A stretch of 23,702 nt of DNA, from NCBI RefSeq assembly GCF_031581265.1, contig NZ_JAVLBQ010000040.1:1-23702 (forward strand), written 5' to 3'. Below the pieces are notes generated by a model that saw nothing but the letters and a program-made list of their open reading frames with translations, had not been told where the DNA came from and made no database searches. Below, piece by piece: positions 1 to 7,022 of this stretch. Both the position numbers and the translations under genes were made by a program. The first letter of the stretch is position 1, and each line of letters opens with the position of its first letter. The stretch comes from Gracilimonas sp031581265. GTDB lineage: Bacteria; Bacteroidota; Rhodothermia; Balneolales; Balneolaceae.

Positions 1-24
1 GTTTATAATACTTGTTAACCATTG

Positions 25-61
25 TATAGCAATATGTTACAAACAATCATAACATGCTATA
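25..61. repeat. AT-rich imperfect inverted repeat downstream of tatD
   Basis: Arms at 25-39 and 50-61 are complementary apart from a 3-base insertion in the left arm (TATAGCA...TGTTA against TAACATGCTATA), with a loop of about 10 bases. It lies 3' of the minus-strand TatD gene. It could form a weak transcript-end hairpin, but it has no GC-rich stem or clean U-tract. The rest of 1-104 shows nothing recognisable. Confidence 0.3.
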
Positions 62-104
62 CTTCATAAGACCCTTAGCTAATATAACATCTTCATGATT
101 TTTT

Positions 105-875
105 TCAACTTTGGCTTATCCCAAACAACCGCTCTGCATTTTCTGTTGTTATCTCATCAATCTCATCCAAACTCTTCCCAAAAATTTCGGCTAATTTCTC
201 CGCTGTAAATTTCATAAAAGCCGGTTCGTTACGCTTGCCGCGTTTAGGAGCTGGAGAGAGATACGGCGCATCGGTTTCAAGCATCATTTTATCCAAGGGG
301 AGCTGTGCCACTGTTTTGTCTACTCCGGCGTTTTTGAAGGTAAAGACTCCGCCTATCCCAAAATGCAGGCCGAGCTCAATGGCTCGCTTCCCCTCCTCCA
401 CCGTTCCGTTGAAGCAGTGCCAGATGCCGGTCATACTTCCATCCTGCTCCTGCTCAATAATATCCAGCATATCATCGGTACTCTCCCGGTTGTGGATGAT
501 AATGGGCTTGCCCACTTGCTTGGCTATTTTACAGTGGATGCGAAAGCTTTCCTTCTGTTGTTCCACAAGTTCGGTGCTCCAATAATAATCGAGACCGGTC
601 TCTCCCACGCCGTAGAAATCATTTCGGGTACAATATCCAAGTAATCTTTCTTCAAGATCTTCGGGAACCTCTTCTTTCACATCACAGGGATGAATACCTG
701 CCATTTTGTAGAATTCAATATCGGGGTGCGACAATTGTTCCATTTGCGGAATGGAGTCGAAATCGATGGCCGGCATGAAGATGCCTTTTACCCCGGCTTC
801 TACTGCTCGTTGGTTTACAGCATCGCGGTCTTCGTCGAATTTTGGGAGGTAGATGTGGGAGTGAGTATCGAACAT
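105..875 (-). CDS. tatD: TatD family metal-dependent hydrolase (DNase)
   Basis: The product is a 256-residue TIM-barrel amidohydrolase of the TatD/YcfH/YabD family. Members are Mg-dependent deoxyribonucleases implicated in DNA repair and turnover, and the length is normal. The full metal-ligand set is visible: H5 and H7 in DTHSHIYL, E92 in GVGETGLDYYW, H128 in PIIIHNRES, H153 in IWHCFNG and D202 in LETDAPYLSP. The ATG at 873-875 begins four residues before the first metal histidine, so the start is secure. No Shine-Dalgarno sequence is seen. The gene stands alone: the next gene upstream on this strand is about 480 bp away behind a palindrome array. Which TatD subgroup it belongs to, and its true substrate, cannot be told from sequence. 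Family assignment is certain; the symbol is used in the family sense. Confidence 0.93.
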   Translation of the reverse strand: MFDTHSHIYLPKFDEDRDAVNQRAVEAGVKGIFMPAIDFDSIPQMEQLSHPDIEFYKMAGIHPCDVKEEVPEDLEERLLGYCTRNDFYGVGETGLDYYWSTELVEQQKESFRIHCKIAKQVGKPIIIHNRESTDDMLDIIEQEQDGSMTGIWHCFNGTVEEGKRAIELGLHFGIGGVFTFKNAGVDKTVAQLPLDKMMLETDAPYLSPAPKRGKRNEPAFMKFTAEKLAEIFGKSLDEIDEITTENAERLFGISQS

Positions 876-1025
876 GTTATAGTTTGTTTGATTTTTCTTT
901 AAAGGTAGGAATTATTGAAACTCGAATTTTAGGGTCTTCCTGATGGGGTTGTTCATTTTGGGTTGATCCTTAATTTTCCATTGGCTGATTGCTTGCCCAA
1001 CCTCCGATAAACATTGATCCATTAC

Positions 1026-1243
1026 AACCACCCGGGCGGAGGTTCTTCTTTTCTTACGCTGTTACCACGGGTTAAAACCCGGGGCTACAATCGAACGTCC
1101 CTACCGGGACTTGTGTGGACTGCATCAAAAGCAGAATTATAACCCCAGGCCGAAACCAATAAATCCCGCAGGGATGGCAGATTGTAGCCACGGTTTTCAA
1201 TCCGTGGATAAGGCGAAATACCAAAGCCAAGTCCCAGCGTGAC
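1026..1243. repeat. REP-like palindrome array A
   Basis: The 484-bp gap between tatD and the next gene contains a run of short GC-rich palindromes. They are an imperfect one around CCCGGG at 1026-1044; CCACGGGTT/AACCCGGGG at 1065-1084; GTCCC-TACC-GGGAC at 1097-1110; ATCCC-GCA-GGGAT at 1163-1175; CCACGG/CCGTGG at 1188-1207; and an imperfect GTCCC-AGC-GTGAC at 1231-1243. The last three recur in the same order and orientation in array B (4482-4568). This layout resembles the REP/BIME-type extragenic repeats that are common in Bacteroidota-like genomes and are often mobilised by RAYT transposases, none of which is present here. The short open frames crossing the region on the minus strand look fortuitous. 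Outside the array (876-1025 and 1244-1359) I see no gene. Confidence 0.7.
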
Positions 1244-1359
1244 GGACCTAAAAAAGGCAGATTTTGATACATAAAAATTGAAATTTCCCTTCAAAATCAT
1301 ATTCGTATTGAACAGCACCTACGCACTAAATCCGCGATATCAGGTTTCTATTCCAAATT

Positions 1360-2214
1360 CTATGTAGTCGCAGTATCAGAAAAATGAAGCGCCAGGTGCT
1401 CGATGGGATTACGAACTACGGATGCTACTTCCACTCCCTTTTGTTTAGCGCAGGCTCGGAGTTTACTTTCATAGACCGAAGCCACTGTTCCCACAAAACA
1501 AACGTTATATGAGGATGTTTTTGCAGGAAATGTCTCTGAAACTTTATCCAGGAAATCAGAAAATCCATCATGAATAATTTGCTGCATTTGGGGGTGCTGC
1601 GATTTGGAGCTTAAAGCTTTACCAATGTCACTTAAATACGATTTTGCTTCTTTGGGTATCTGCACATTTCTGAATATTTCATGTATTTCCAGCGAAGCCT
1701 CCGACTCCAAAAAATCACCCAATTCCTTATCCAATTCACCCCCCAAATAGGCCATCAAAATTCGCTTTCCGATATCAGTTCCACTGCCCTCATCTCCCTG
1801 CGGATATCCTAAAGAAGGCATTTGTTTGGTAATGGCCTCATCCTCAAAAACACCGGCACTTGAACCGGTTCCCAGGATACACACAATTCCCTTATTCTCT
1901 CCAAAAAGTGCTATTCCTGCCGCATCTAAATCAGTTTGAACGGTGATCTTAGCAAACTCAAACACTTCCTGCAAATAAGTTTCTACCTCCTTTTTCTTTT
2001 GGGGTGAACCGCATCCTGATCCAAAAAATCGTATCTCGCCAATGGCCTTACCCAGTAGGTTAGGTTTAAGTTCTCGGGTAAGAATATTAAGGAAGTCAGT
2101 AGCCTTTACAAGATGTGGATTCAGTCCTTCGGTTTGAATGAATTGAGGGGAATCATCCCCCAGTAACACCCAGTCCGTTTTGGTAGCACCACTATCTGCG
2201 ATCAATGTATTCAT
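1360..2214 (-). CDS. BadF/BadG/BcrA/BcrD-type ATPase, N-acetylglucosamine kinase-like
   Basis: This is a 284-residue member of the ASKHA (actin/hexokinase/Hsp70) fold. The phosphate-1 loop is DSGATKTDW (residues 7-15), the phosphate-2 loop is ILGTGSSAG (113-121), a likely catalytic Asp lies in TDLDAAG near residue 98, and the family block LGYPQGDEGSGTDIGKRIL covers about 135-153. A C-terminal VCFVGTVAS segment fits the adenosine-binding motif. The frame is open to a TTG nine codons upstream (2241), but the ATG at 2214 lies right before the beta-strand that carries the phosphate loop and matches the family, so I start there. The family covers N-acetylglucosamine kinases and activators of 2-hydroxyacyl-CoA dehydratases. 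The short single-domain form and the absence of dehydratase genes favour amino-sugar phosphorylation in cell-wall recycling, but the substrate is inferred. It is divergent from the tryptophan dioxygenase gene. Confidence 0.85.
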   Translation of the reverse strand: MNTLIADSGATKTDWVLLGDDSPQFIQTEGLNPHLVKATDFLNILTRELKPNLLGKAIGEIRFFGSGCGSPQKKKEVETYLQEVFEFAKITVQTDLDAAGIALFGENKGIVCILGTGSSAGVFEDEAITKQMPSLGYPQGDEGSGTDIGKRILMAYLGGELDKELGDFLESEASLEIHEIFRNVQIPKEAKSYLSDIGKALSSKSQHPQMQQIIHDGFSDFLDKVSETFPAKTSSYNVCFVGTVASVYESKLRACAKQKGVEVASVVRNPIEHLALHFSDTATT

Positions 2215-2349
2215 ACAATGATAGTAGGAATTTTTTAACAAAATCGTGATTGATTATTCTCCAATGTATTTAAAATCACTCATCTCCGTTAACTTTTAGC
2301 AAAACAATCCTGAACTCGGTATTATCCACGTGAACCAAATTTTTGCTTT

Positions 2350-3129
2350 ATGAGCCTAACATATACCAATTATCTCAAAATCGACGAACTTACTGACCTC
2401 CAAAAACTTAAATCTGATCCGCCTGAGCACGATGAAGTACTTTTCATCATTATCCACCAGGTTTACGAGTTGTGGTTCAAGCAAATACTGCATGAATTAG
2501 GGAAGCTTCGACGAGACCTGGAAGCGGGTAAAACCTGGGCATCGGTCAAGACTATGCGGCGAATTCTTACCATCTTAAAAACCATGGTCTCACAGATCGA
2601 TATTTTGGAGACTATGACACCGCTGGAATTTATCAGCTTCAGGAAGTTTTTGGGCCAGGCCAGTGGATTTCAATCGCTGCAATTTCGGGAGATGGAAATT
2701 GTGTGTGGACTTCGGTTTCCGTTGATGAAGGAAGCTCACAAAGATCAGCCCAAACACATTAAAGTCTTGGAATCGAGGATGGAGGAATCTACCCTTTGGG
2801 AAAGTTTCTGCGCGTACATGCGAACCCGAGGATACGAGCTTCATCCCCAAAGAGAAAATGAAAAAGGACTGATCCATGAGCCGTCTGAAGAAGATCAGGA
2901 AGTATTGGTGGAAGCCATGAAAAACGATCCCGAAGCAGCCATGGTGGCCGAGTTATTTGTGGATTATGATGAGGGATTGCAGGAATGGCGTTATCGGCAC
3001 GTAAAAATGGTGGAAAGAACGATAGGAACCAAAAAAGGAACCGGGGGCTCAGACGGAGCAAAATATCTTCATAAAACCCTGAATAATCCTATTTTCCCTG
3101 ACCTTTGGGCTATCCGATCGCGGTTTTGA
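2350..3129 (+). CDS. kynA: Tryptophan 2,3-dioxygenase
   Basis: This haem enzyme opens the indole ring of L-tryptophan with O2 to give N-formylkynurenine, the first step of the kynurenine pathway, in the cytoplasm. The 259-residue protein has the family hallmarks: HDEVLFIIIHQVYELWFKQ (27-45) with H36 at the substrate-side histidine position, SGFQSLQFREMEI (105-117) with the substrate-carboxylate arginine R113, RYRHVKMVERTIG (214-226) with H217 as likely axial haem ligand, and the tail loop GTGGSDGAKYL (230-240). Length is slightly under that of characterised bacterial enzymes (about 280-300), mostly through a short N-terminus. The ATG at 2350 is followed directly by the conserved start TYTNYLKIDEL. 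No Shine-Dalgarno sequence is seen. A kynureninase-like gene follows 95 bp downstream, which supports a catabolic unit. No kynurenine formamidase gene is in view. Confidence 0.95.
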   Translation: MSLTYTNYLKIDELTDLQKLKSDPPEHDEVLFIIIHQVYELWFKQILHELGKLRRDLEAGKTWASVKTMRRILTILKTMVSQIDILETMTPLEFISFRKFLGQASGFQSLQFREMEIVCGLRFPLMKEAHKDQPKHIKVLESRMEESTLWESFCAYMRTRGYELHPQRENEKGLIHEPSEEDQEVLVEAMKNDPEAAMVAELFVDYDEGLQEWRYRHVKMVERTIGTKKGTGGSDGAKYLHKTLNNPIFPDLWAIRSRF

Positions 3130-3224
3130 TCATTCGTGATAGATTGAATGTTTCTTATGGAATGAATTTCAAACAATTCAGTTTCATACAACCACCAATA
3201 TGGAATCCAATTTAAAGTTACACT

Positions 3225-4409
3225 ATGTCAGACATTGATACCTTAGCAAAAAAACTTGCTCCCCACTATTCTCACTTTGATGTTACCAATCGCCTCCTCT
3301 TTACCGGTCATTCTCACCAAGCCTGGCCGGATGTAGCCCGGGAAGGACAAACCGAATATTTTGATGTATGCGCCCGGGAAGTGGATAATAAATGGGATGT
3401 GGCTTTTGAAAAGACGGAAATTCTCAGAAATTATCTTCGTGATTTTTATGACGACCCCCAGGGACTTTACTGCCGCGAAGAAAGTACGCACGTTTTGTTT
3501 GTTAGCTGGATGAGCAGCCTGGATCTGAAGAATAAGCCTAAGATTATTTCAACAGATGGTGAGTTTCATTCGCTGTTTCGCCAACTGCATCGATTGGAAG
3601 AAGAGGGATTGGAGTTTGTTCGCGTCCCGGTTCAACCCGACAATTCTTTTGCAGAACGTATCATTAATGAGATGGATGATTGCACTTCGGCTGTTATGCT
3701 TTCCCGGGTCTATTTTGAAACCTGCCTCATCAATAACCATTTGACAGAAATTGCTGCCGCAGCCCGGGAAAAAGGAATTCCTGTTATGATTGATGATTAT
3801 CATGGTACCAATGTAGTCCCCCTATCTATCAAAGAAGAAGGCTTGGATGATTGTTTTATTCTGATCGGTGGATATAAATATCTGCAATGGGGTGAGGCCA
3901 ATTGTTTTCTTCGGTTCCCAAAATATTGTGATTACCGTCCCGCAATAACAGGATGGTTTGCTGCATTTAATTCTCTTGATAAACCCCGGACTAATGATCC
4001 CGTTGAGTATGATGATGGGAATCAGCGTTTCGCAAGTGGCACTTATGATCCTTCCTCTCAATTTCGCGCTGCCAAGGTAGTTGAGTTTTTCCAGGAACAA
4101 GGGTTGACCCCCGAAGTTCTACGCAGTCAATACAAAGCACAGGTGGGTATGTTACGGGAACGGTTTTTGGCGAAGAATTTTAGTCCTTCTTTGATTCGAC
4201 TGACCCATGAAGAGCCTTTGGAAAAGAATGGGGGATTTTTGTCACTCACTTCCCCACATGCCAGAGATATCCGTGCCCGATTAATGGAGAACGGCGTTTT
4301 TACGGATGCACGTGGTGAGATTTTAAGATTTGGTCCTGCTCCCTATATCACCACCTCCCAAATTGAGCAGGCCATGGACGAATTGGAAAAGGTAGTTAAG
4401 GAGATTTGA
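3225..4409 (+). CDS. kynU: Kynureninase-like PLP-dependent enzyme (aminotransferase class V fold)
   Basis: This 394-residue fold-type I PLP enzyme has a probable PLP-binding lysine K218 in IGGYKYLQWGE, the cofactor-contacting acidic and histidine residues in MIDDYHGTN (188-196), and a GWFAAF segment (243-248) like the GWF/GWW motif of kynureninases. The N-terminal RLLFTGHSHQAWP (23-35) corresponds to the substrate-binding start of the fold. Kynureninase cleaves kynurenine or 3-hydroxykynurenine to anthranilate or 3-hydroxyanthranilate plus alanine. Position just after tryptophan dioxygenase makes this role likely. The sequence departs from the classic bacterial motif (usually YKYLN-GPG), so another class V activity such as a cysteine desulfurase-like or transaminase reaction remains possible. 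The length fits kynureninases. The ATG at 3225 is the first in frame. REP-like array B begins about 40 bp after the stop. Confidence 0.72.
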   Translation: MSDIDTLAKKLAPHYSHFDVTNRLLFTGHSHQAWPDVAREGQTEYFDVCAREVDNKWDVAFEKTEILRNYLRDFYDDPQGLYCREESTHVLFVSWMSSLDLKNKPKIISTDGEFHSLFRQLHRLEEEGLEFVRVPVQPDNSFAERIINEMDDCTSAVMLSRVYFETCLINNHLTEIAAAAREKGIPVMIDDYHGTNVVPLSIKEEGLDDCFILIGGYKYLQWGEANCFLRFPKYCDYRPAITGWFAAFNSLDKPRTNDPVEYDDGNQRFASGTYDPSSQFRAAKVVEFFQEQGLTPEVLRSQYKAQVGMLRERFLAKNFSPSLIRLTHEEPLEKNGGFLSLTSPHARDIRARLMENGVFTDARGEILRFGPAPYITTSQIEQAMDELEKVVKEI

Positions 4410-4451
4410 ATCCTAACCAAATTATCACCCGATAATTTATTGTGGTTTATC

Positions 4452-4622
4452 ATCCCTGCGGGATTTTTATTCGTTACACAACATCCATGCCGGAGGGATG
4501 AAAGAATATAGCCACGCGGCTTCAGCCCGTGGTTAATTGAATGCCCTACACCCAAGTCCCAGCGGGACGACCCAAATTGAGAACAATTTCGAACTCAAAT
4601 TAAAATTAGTCCCAAAGGGACT
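4452..4622. repeat. REP-like palindrome array B
   Basis: The gap 4410-4842 opens with five palindromes: ATCCC-TGC-GGGAT at 4452-4464; an imperfect CATCC...GGATG at 4482-4500; CCACG...CGTGG at 4512-4532; GTCCC-AGC-GGGAC at 4556-4568; and AGTCCC-AAA-GGGACT at 4608-4622. The order GGGAT-type module, then TAGCCACG...CGTGG, then CAAGTCCCAGCG..GAC, is shared with 1171-1243 in the same orientation, so both arrays derive from one repeat family. The GC-rich stems stand out against the AT-rich flanks. A role as 3' stabiliser or terminator for the kynureninase-like gene is possible. I see no coding sequence in this gap. Confidence 0.75.
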
Positions 4623-4732
4623 ACCAACTTTTCTAAAATTTTTTGTAAGGAATTGTCATTTCAACGCTCTTACTCTACAAACAGAAAACAATTTGGGAAT
4701 ATGAAAAGAATCAAAAGTATGTTTGTCTATCA

Positions 4733-4806
4733 CATATATTGAACATATATTCATTCCTACTTAAAAAGGGTGACATAAGTTGTCATACACTGAGCATATA
4801 TTGAAT
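4733..4806. repeat. Repeated CATATATT(G/C)A motif with a TGACA/TGTCA inverted repeat
   Basis: Upstream of the four-helix-bundle gene the motif CATATATTGA occurs at 4733-4742, CATATATTCA at 4744-4753 and CATATATTGA again at 4795-4804. Between them lies the inverted repeat TGACA-TAAGT-TGTCA (4771-4785). These could be regulator-binding sites for the gene starting at 4843, or simple AT-rich repetition. No promoter match is clear. Confidence 0.35.
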
Positions 4807-4842
4807 GTAATGAAAACTCAAAGTACCAAATAACAATTTTCA

Positions 4843-5208
4843 ATGACTAACCCGAATAAAATATTTGATCTTGAGATGCGGACCTATTTGTTTGCTCAAG
4901 ACGTCAGAAAATTTGTGCGAAGGGTTCCAAAAGATGTTTGTAACATAGAAGATGTTAAACAATTGGTTAAAAGTTCTGGTTCTGTAGGTGCAAATTACAT
5001 CGAAGCGAATGAGGCTTTAAGCCGCAAAGATTTTTATTATCGGATTAAGTTGTGTAGAAAAGAGTCGAAGGAATCAGCATACTGGCTGAAGCTATTGAGT
5101 TTATTTGATAAAAACGGTCTTGAAGTAGTCAGAGCTAAACTTGTAAAAGAGTCAGATGAATTGATCAAAATATTTTCATCTATAGTTAAGTCACAGAAGG
5201 TAACTTAA
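4843..5208 (+). CDS. Four-helix-bundle protein (23S rRNA intervening-sequence protein family)
   Basis: The product is a 121-residue, all-helical protein of the four-helix-bundle/IVP (formerly S23) family. The family pattern is present: an N-terminal FDLEMRTYLFAQDVRKFVRRVP helix, the second-helix signature SSGSVGANYIEANEALSRKDF (residues 45-65), then RIKLCRKESKESAYWLKLL and a C-terminal helix ELIKIFSSIVKS. Members were first found in insertions inside 23S rRNA genes of Leptospira and other bacteria. Related proteins accompany diversity-generating retroelements (Avd), and many are scattered singly in Bacteroidota-type genomes. Here the gene stands alone between a REP-like array and recA, with no rRNA or reverse transcriptase nearby. 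Molecular function is unknown; nucleic-acid binding has been proposed for relatives. The isolated, repeat-flanked setting hints that the gene moves between genomes. Confidence 0.85.
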   Translation: MTNPNKIFDLEMRTYLFAQDVRKFVRRVPKDVCNIEDVKQLVKSSGSVGANYIEANEALSRKDFYYRIKLCRKESKESAYWLKLLSLFDKNGLEVVRAKLVKESDELIKIFSSIVKSQKVT

Positions 5209-5278
5209 TTGATAATTGGAGCTTGTTTATTGAAAATTTGTCATAAAAGAATATCAATCATAAAAAAACAAAACAATC

Positions 5279-6337
5279 ATGGCTAAATCAGACGATCGAC
5301 AAAAAGCCCTCGACATGGCCGTAGGGCAAATTGAAAAACAACACGGCAAAGGTACCATTATGAAGCTGGGTGCTGAATCCATCCAGGATATTGATGTAAT
5401 TTCAACCGGCTCCATCATGGTAGATTATGCTCTTGGGGTACAGGGAATTCCACGCGGAAGGGTTACCGAGATCTACGGTCCGGAAGCTTCCGGTAAAACA
5501 ACGCTTGCCCTTCAGGTAATTGCAGAAGCACAAAAAGCCGGCGGTTATGCAGCCTTTATAGACGCCGAGCATGCTTTTGATCCGCGTTACGCTAAAGCAT
5601 TAGGCATCAACGTAGAAGAACTGCTTGTTTCTCAACCGGACAGTGGTGAGCAAGCGCTCGAAATCACCGAAACTTTAATTCGTTCAGGCGCCCTCGATGT
5701 AGTAGTTGTTGACTCCGTTGCGGCACTCGTGCCCCGGGCCGAACTGGAAGGCGAAATGGGTGATTCTCACATGGGTTTACAGGCACGATTGATGTCTCAG
5801 GCTATGCGGAAAATCACCGGTATCATCAATAAAAGCCGAACTTCTTGTATTTTCATTAACCAGGTTCGGGAAAAAATTGGGGTGATGTTTGGAAATCCCG
5901 AAACCACAACCGGTGGACGTGCCCTCAAATTTTACTCTTCTGTACGAATTGATATCCGAAGAATCGGTTCCATAAAAAGTGGCGATGACGTGGTAGGAAA
6001 CCGCACAAAAGTAAAGATTGCCAAGAACAAGGTTGCCCCTCCTTTCAAAGTCGTGGAGTTCAACATTATGTACGGTAAGGGAATCTCACGTATTTCAGAG
6101 ATCCTCGACCTTGCTGTTGAATACGATATCATTGAAAAGCGCGGAAGTTGGTTCCGTTATGGGGGTGAGCCGATTGGACAGGGCTCCGATGCGGCTATGC
6201 AATTCCTCGAAGAGGATCCGAAACTTGCTAAGAAGATTGAGGAGACAGTCCGGGCTAAACTGATGGGTAAAGAACTCGAAGAAGAGCAAGAGGACGAAAA
6301 GGAAAAGAAAAAAGAGAAAGCAAAGAGTGAAGACTAA
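5279..6337 (+). CDS. recA: Recombinase RecA
   Basis: RecA forms ATP-dependent filaments on single-stranded DNA for homologous recombination and SOS co-protease activity. The 352-residue protein is canonical. Walker A is GPEASGKT (67-74), Walker B lies in LDVVVVDSVAALVPRAE, loop L1 in EGEMGDSHMGLQARLMSQA, and loop L2 is MFGNPETTTGGRALKFYSS. The core ends in a highly charged Glu/Lys tail (about 333-352), the region that tunes DNA binding in other RecAs. The ATG at 5279 is the first in frame and sits after an A-rich leader with no Shine-Dalgarno sequence. Its 3' end overlaps the recX start by 11 bp, so the two are cotranscribed and probably translationally coupled. I could not recognise a LexA-type operator in the 70-bp upstream gap. 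Confidence 0.98.
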   Translation: MAKSDDRQKALDMAVGQIEKQHGKGTIMKLGAESIQDIDVISTGSIMVDYALGVQGIPRGRVTEIYGPEASGKTTLALQVIAEAQKAGGYAAFIDAEHAFDPRYAKALGINVEELLVSQPDSGEQALEITETLIRSGALDVVVVDSVAALVPRAELEGEMGDSHMGLQARLMSQAMRKITGIINKSRTSCIFINQVREKIGVMFGNPETTTGGRALKFYSSVRIDIRRIGSIKSGDDVVGNRTKVKIAKNKVAPPFKVVEFNIMYGKGISRISEILDLAVEYDIIEKRGSWFRYGGEPIGQGSDAAMQFLEEDPKLAKKIEETVRAKLMGKELEEEQEDEKEKKKEKAKSED

Positions 6338-7022
6338 ACGGAAGTCAAAAGAGGAAAAGCTGGAGGAAGCCCGGCGGCTTCTTCCGGCAACTATTTCTGA
6401 GATACAAGTTCAGAAAAAGAATGCTACCCGATTTTCTCTTTTTGCTGATAACCAATTCCTGATTGGTGTATCAGAATCTACACTTACCAAATTGAATTTA
6501 AAGAAAGGCGTTGAAATAACGCCTTCTTTATTTGAACAAATAGTGGATGCTGAGAACCACTGGGCTGCTCGTGAATATATGTTTCGCATCCTCTCGAGGC
6601 GTGATCATTCCAGAAAAGAGCTCAAAGATAAAGCTTATAAAAAAGGATATTCAGGTCATTATATTGAAGACATCCTGGATGAATTTGAGTCTAAAGAATA
6701 CATTGACGACCATAAATTTGCGATGACTTTTGCCCAAGAAAAATTTGAATTCAATAATTGGGGACCCTATAAAATTCGAAATCAGCTTTTCAAAAAGGGA
6801 ATCGCAAAGTCTGTTATTGAAAAGTGTATAGAAGAAGCATTCGGAGCTGAGGCGATAAAAGAAACCATGTTCGAATTAATACAAAAGAAAAAGAAACGGT
6901 ACCTTCGTGAACCGGAAGAAAAACGCAGAAAAAAAATATTCGATTTTTTAATGAGAAAAGGGTACGATTCAAACAGTATATTAAAGAGTATAGATGAACT
7001 TTTGGACCTGATTAAAGAATGA
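6327..7022 (+). CDS. recX: Regulatory protein RecX
   Basis: RecX binds the RecA filament and limits its extension and activity. The 231-residue protein has the family's repeated three-helix modules: about 78-120 (WAAREYMFRILSRRDHSRKELKDKAYKKGY), 121-168 (FESKEYIDDHKFAMTFAQEKF...NQLFKKGI) and 178-225. A basic N-terminal part of about 75 residues with predicted strands (ISEIQVQKKNATRFSLFADNQFLIGV) makes it longer than the E. coli protein (166) but normal for Bacteroidota-type RecX. The start is a GTG inside the recA 3' end. No ATG occurs in frame before the first helical module, so GTG is the best choice. The 3' end shares 4 bp (ATGA) with the transporter gene. The neighbour confirms the assignment. 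Confidence 0.93.
   Translation: MKTKRKSKEEKLEEARRLLPATISEIQVQKKNATRFSLFADNQFLIGVSESTLTKLNLKKGVEITPSLFEQIVDAENHWAAREYMFRILSRRDHSRKELKDKAYKKGYSGHYIEDILDEFESKEYIDDHKFAMTFAQEKFEFNNWGPYKIRNQLFKKGIAKSVIEKCIEEAFGAEAIKETMFELIQKKKKRYLREPEEKRRKKIFDFLMRKGYDSNSILKSIDELLDLIKE

Noticed and set aside
1026..1243. CRISPR array
   Set aside because: The repeats are short, diverse palindromes with no constant repeat/spacer periodicity, and no cas genes are present.
1072..1318. Two short minus-strand open frames (66 and 77 codons) in the tatD/BadF-kinase gap
   Set aside because: They run across the REP-like palindromes, overlap each other in different frames and show no recognisable protein pattern; they are most likely by-products of the repeat sequence.
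1360..2214. 2-hydroxyacyl-CoA dehydratase activator role for the BadF-type protein
   Set aside because: No dehydratase subunit genes and no iron-sulfur cysteine motif of that activator type are visible; a sugar kinase-like role fits the size better.
4343..4555. Minus-strand open frame of 70 codons over the end of the kynureninase-like gene
   Set aside because: It covers the end of a well supported gene and the palindrome array, and has no family features.
4843..5208. Diversity-generating retroelement accessory gene (Avd)
   Set aside because: The fold is related, but no reverse transcriptase, template repeat or variable repeat is seen in the window.
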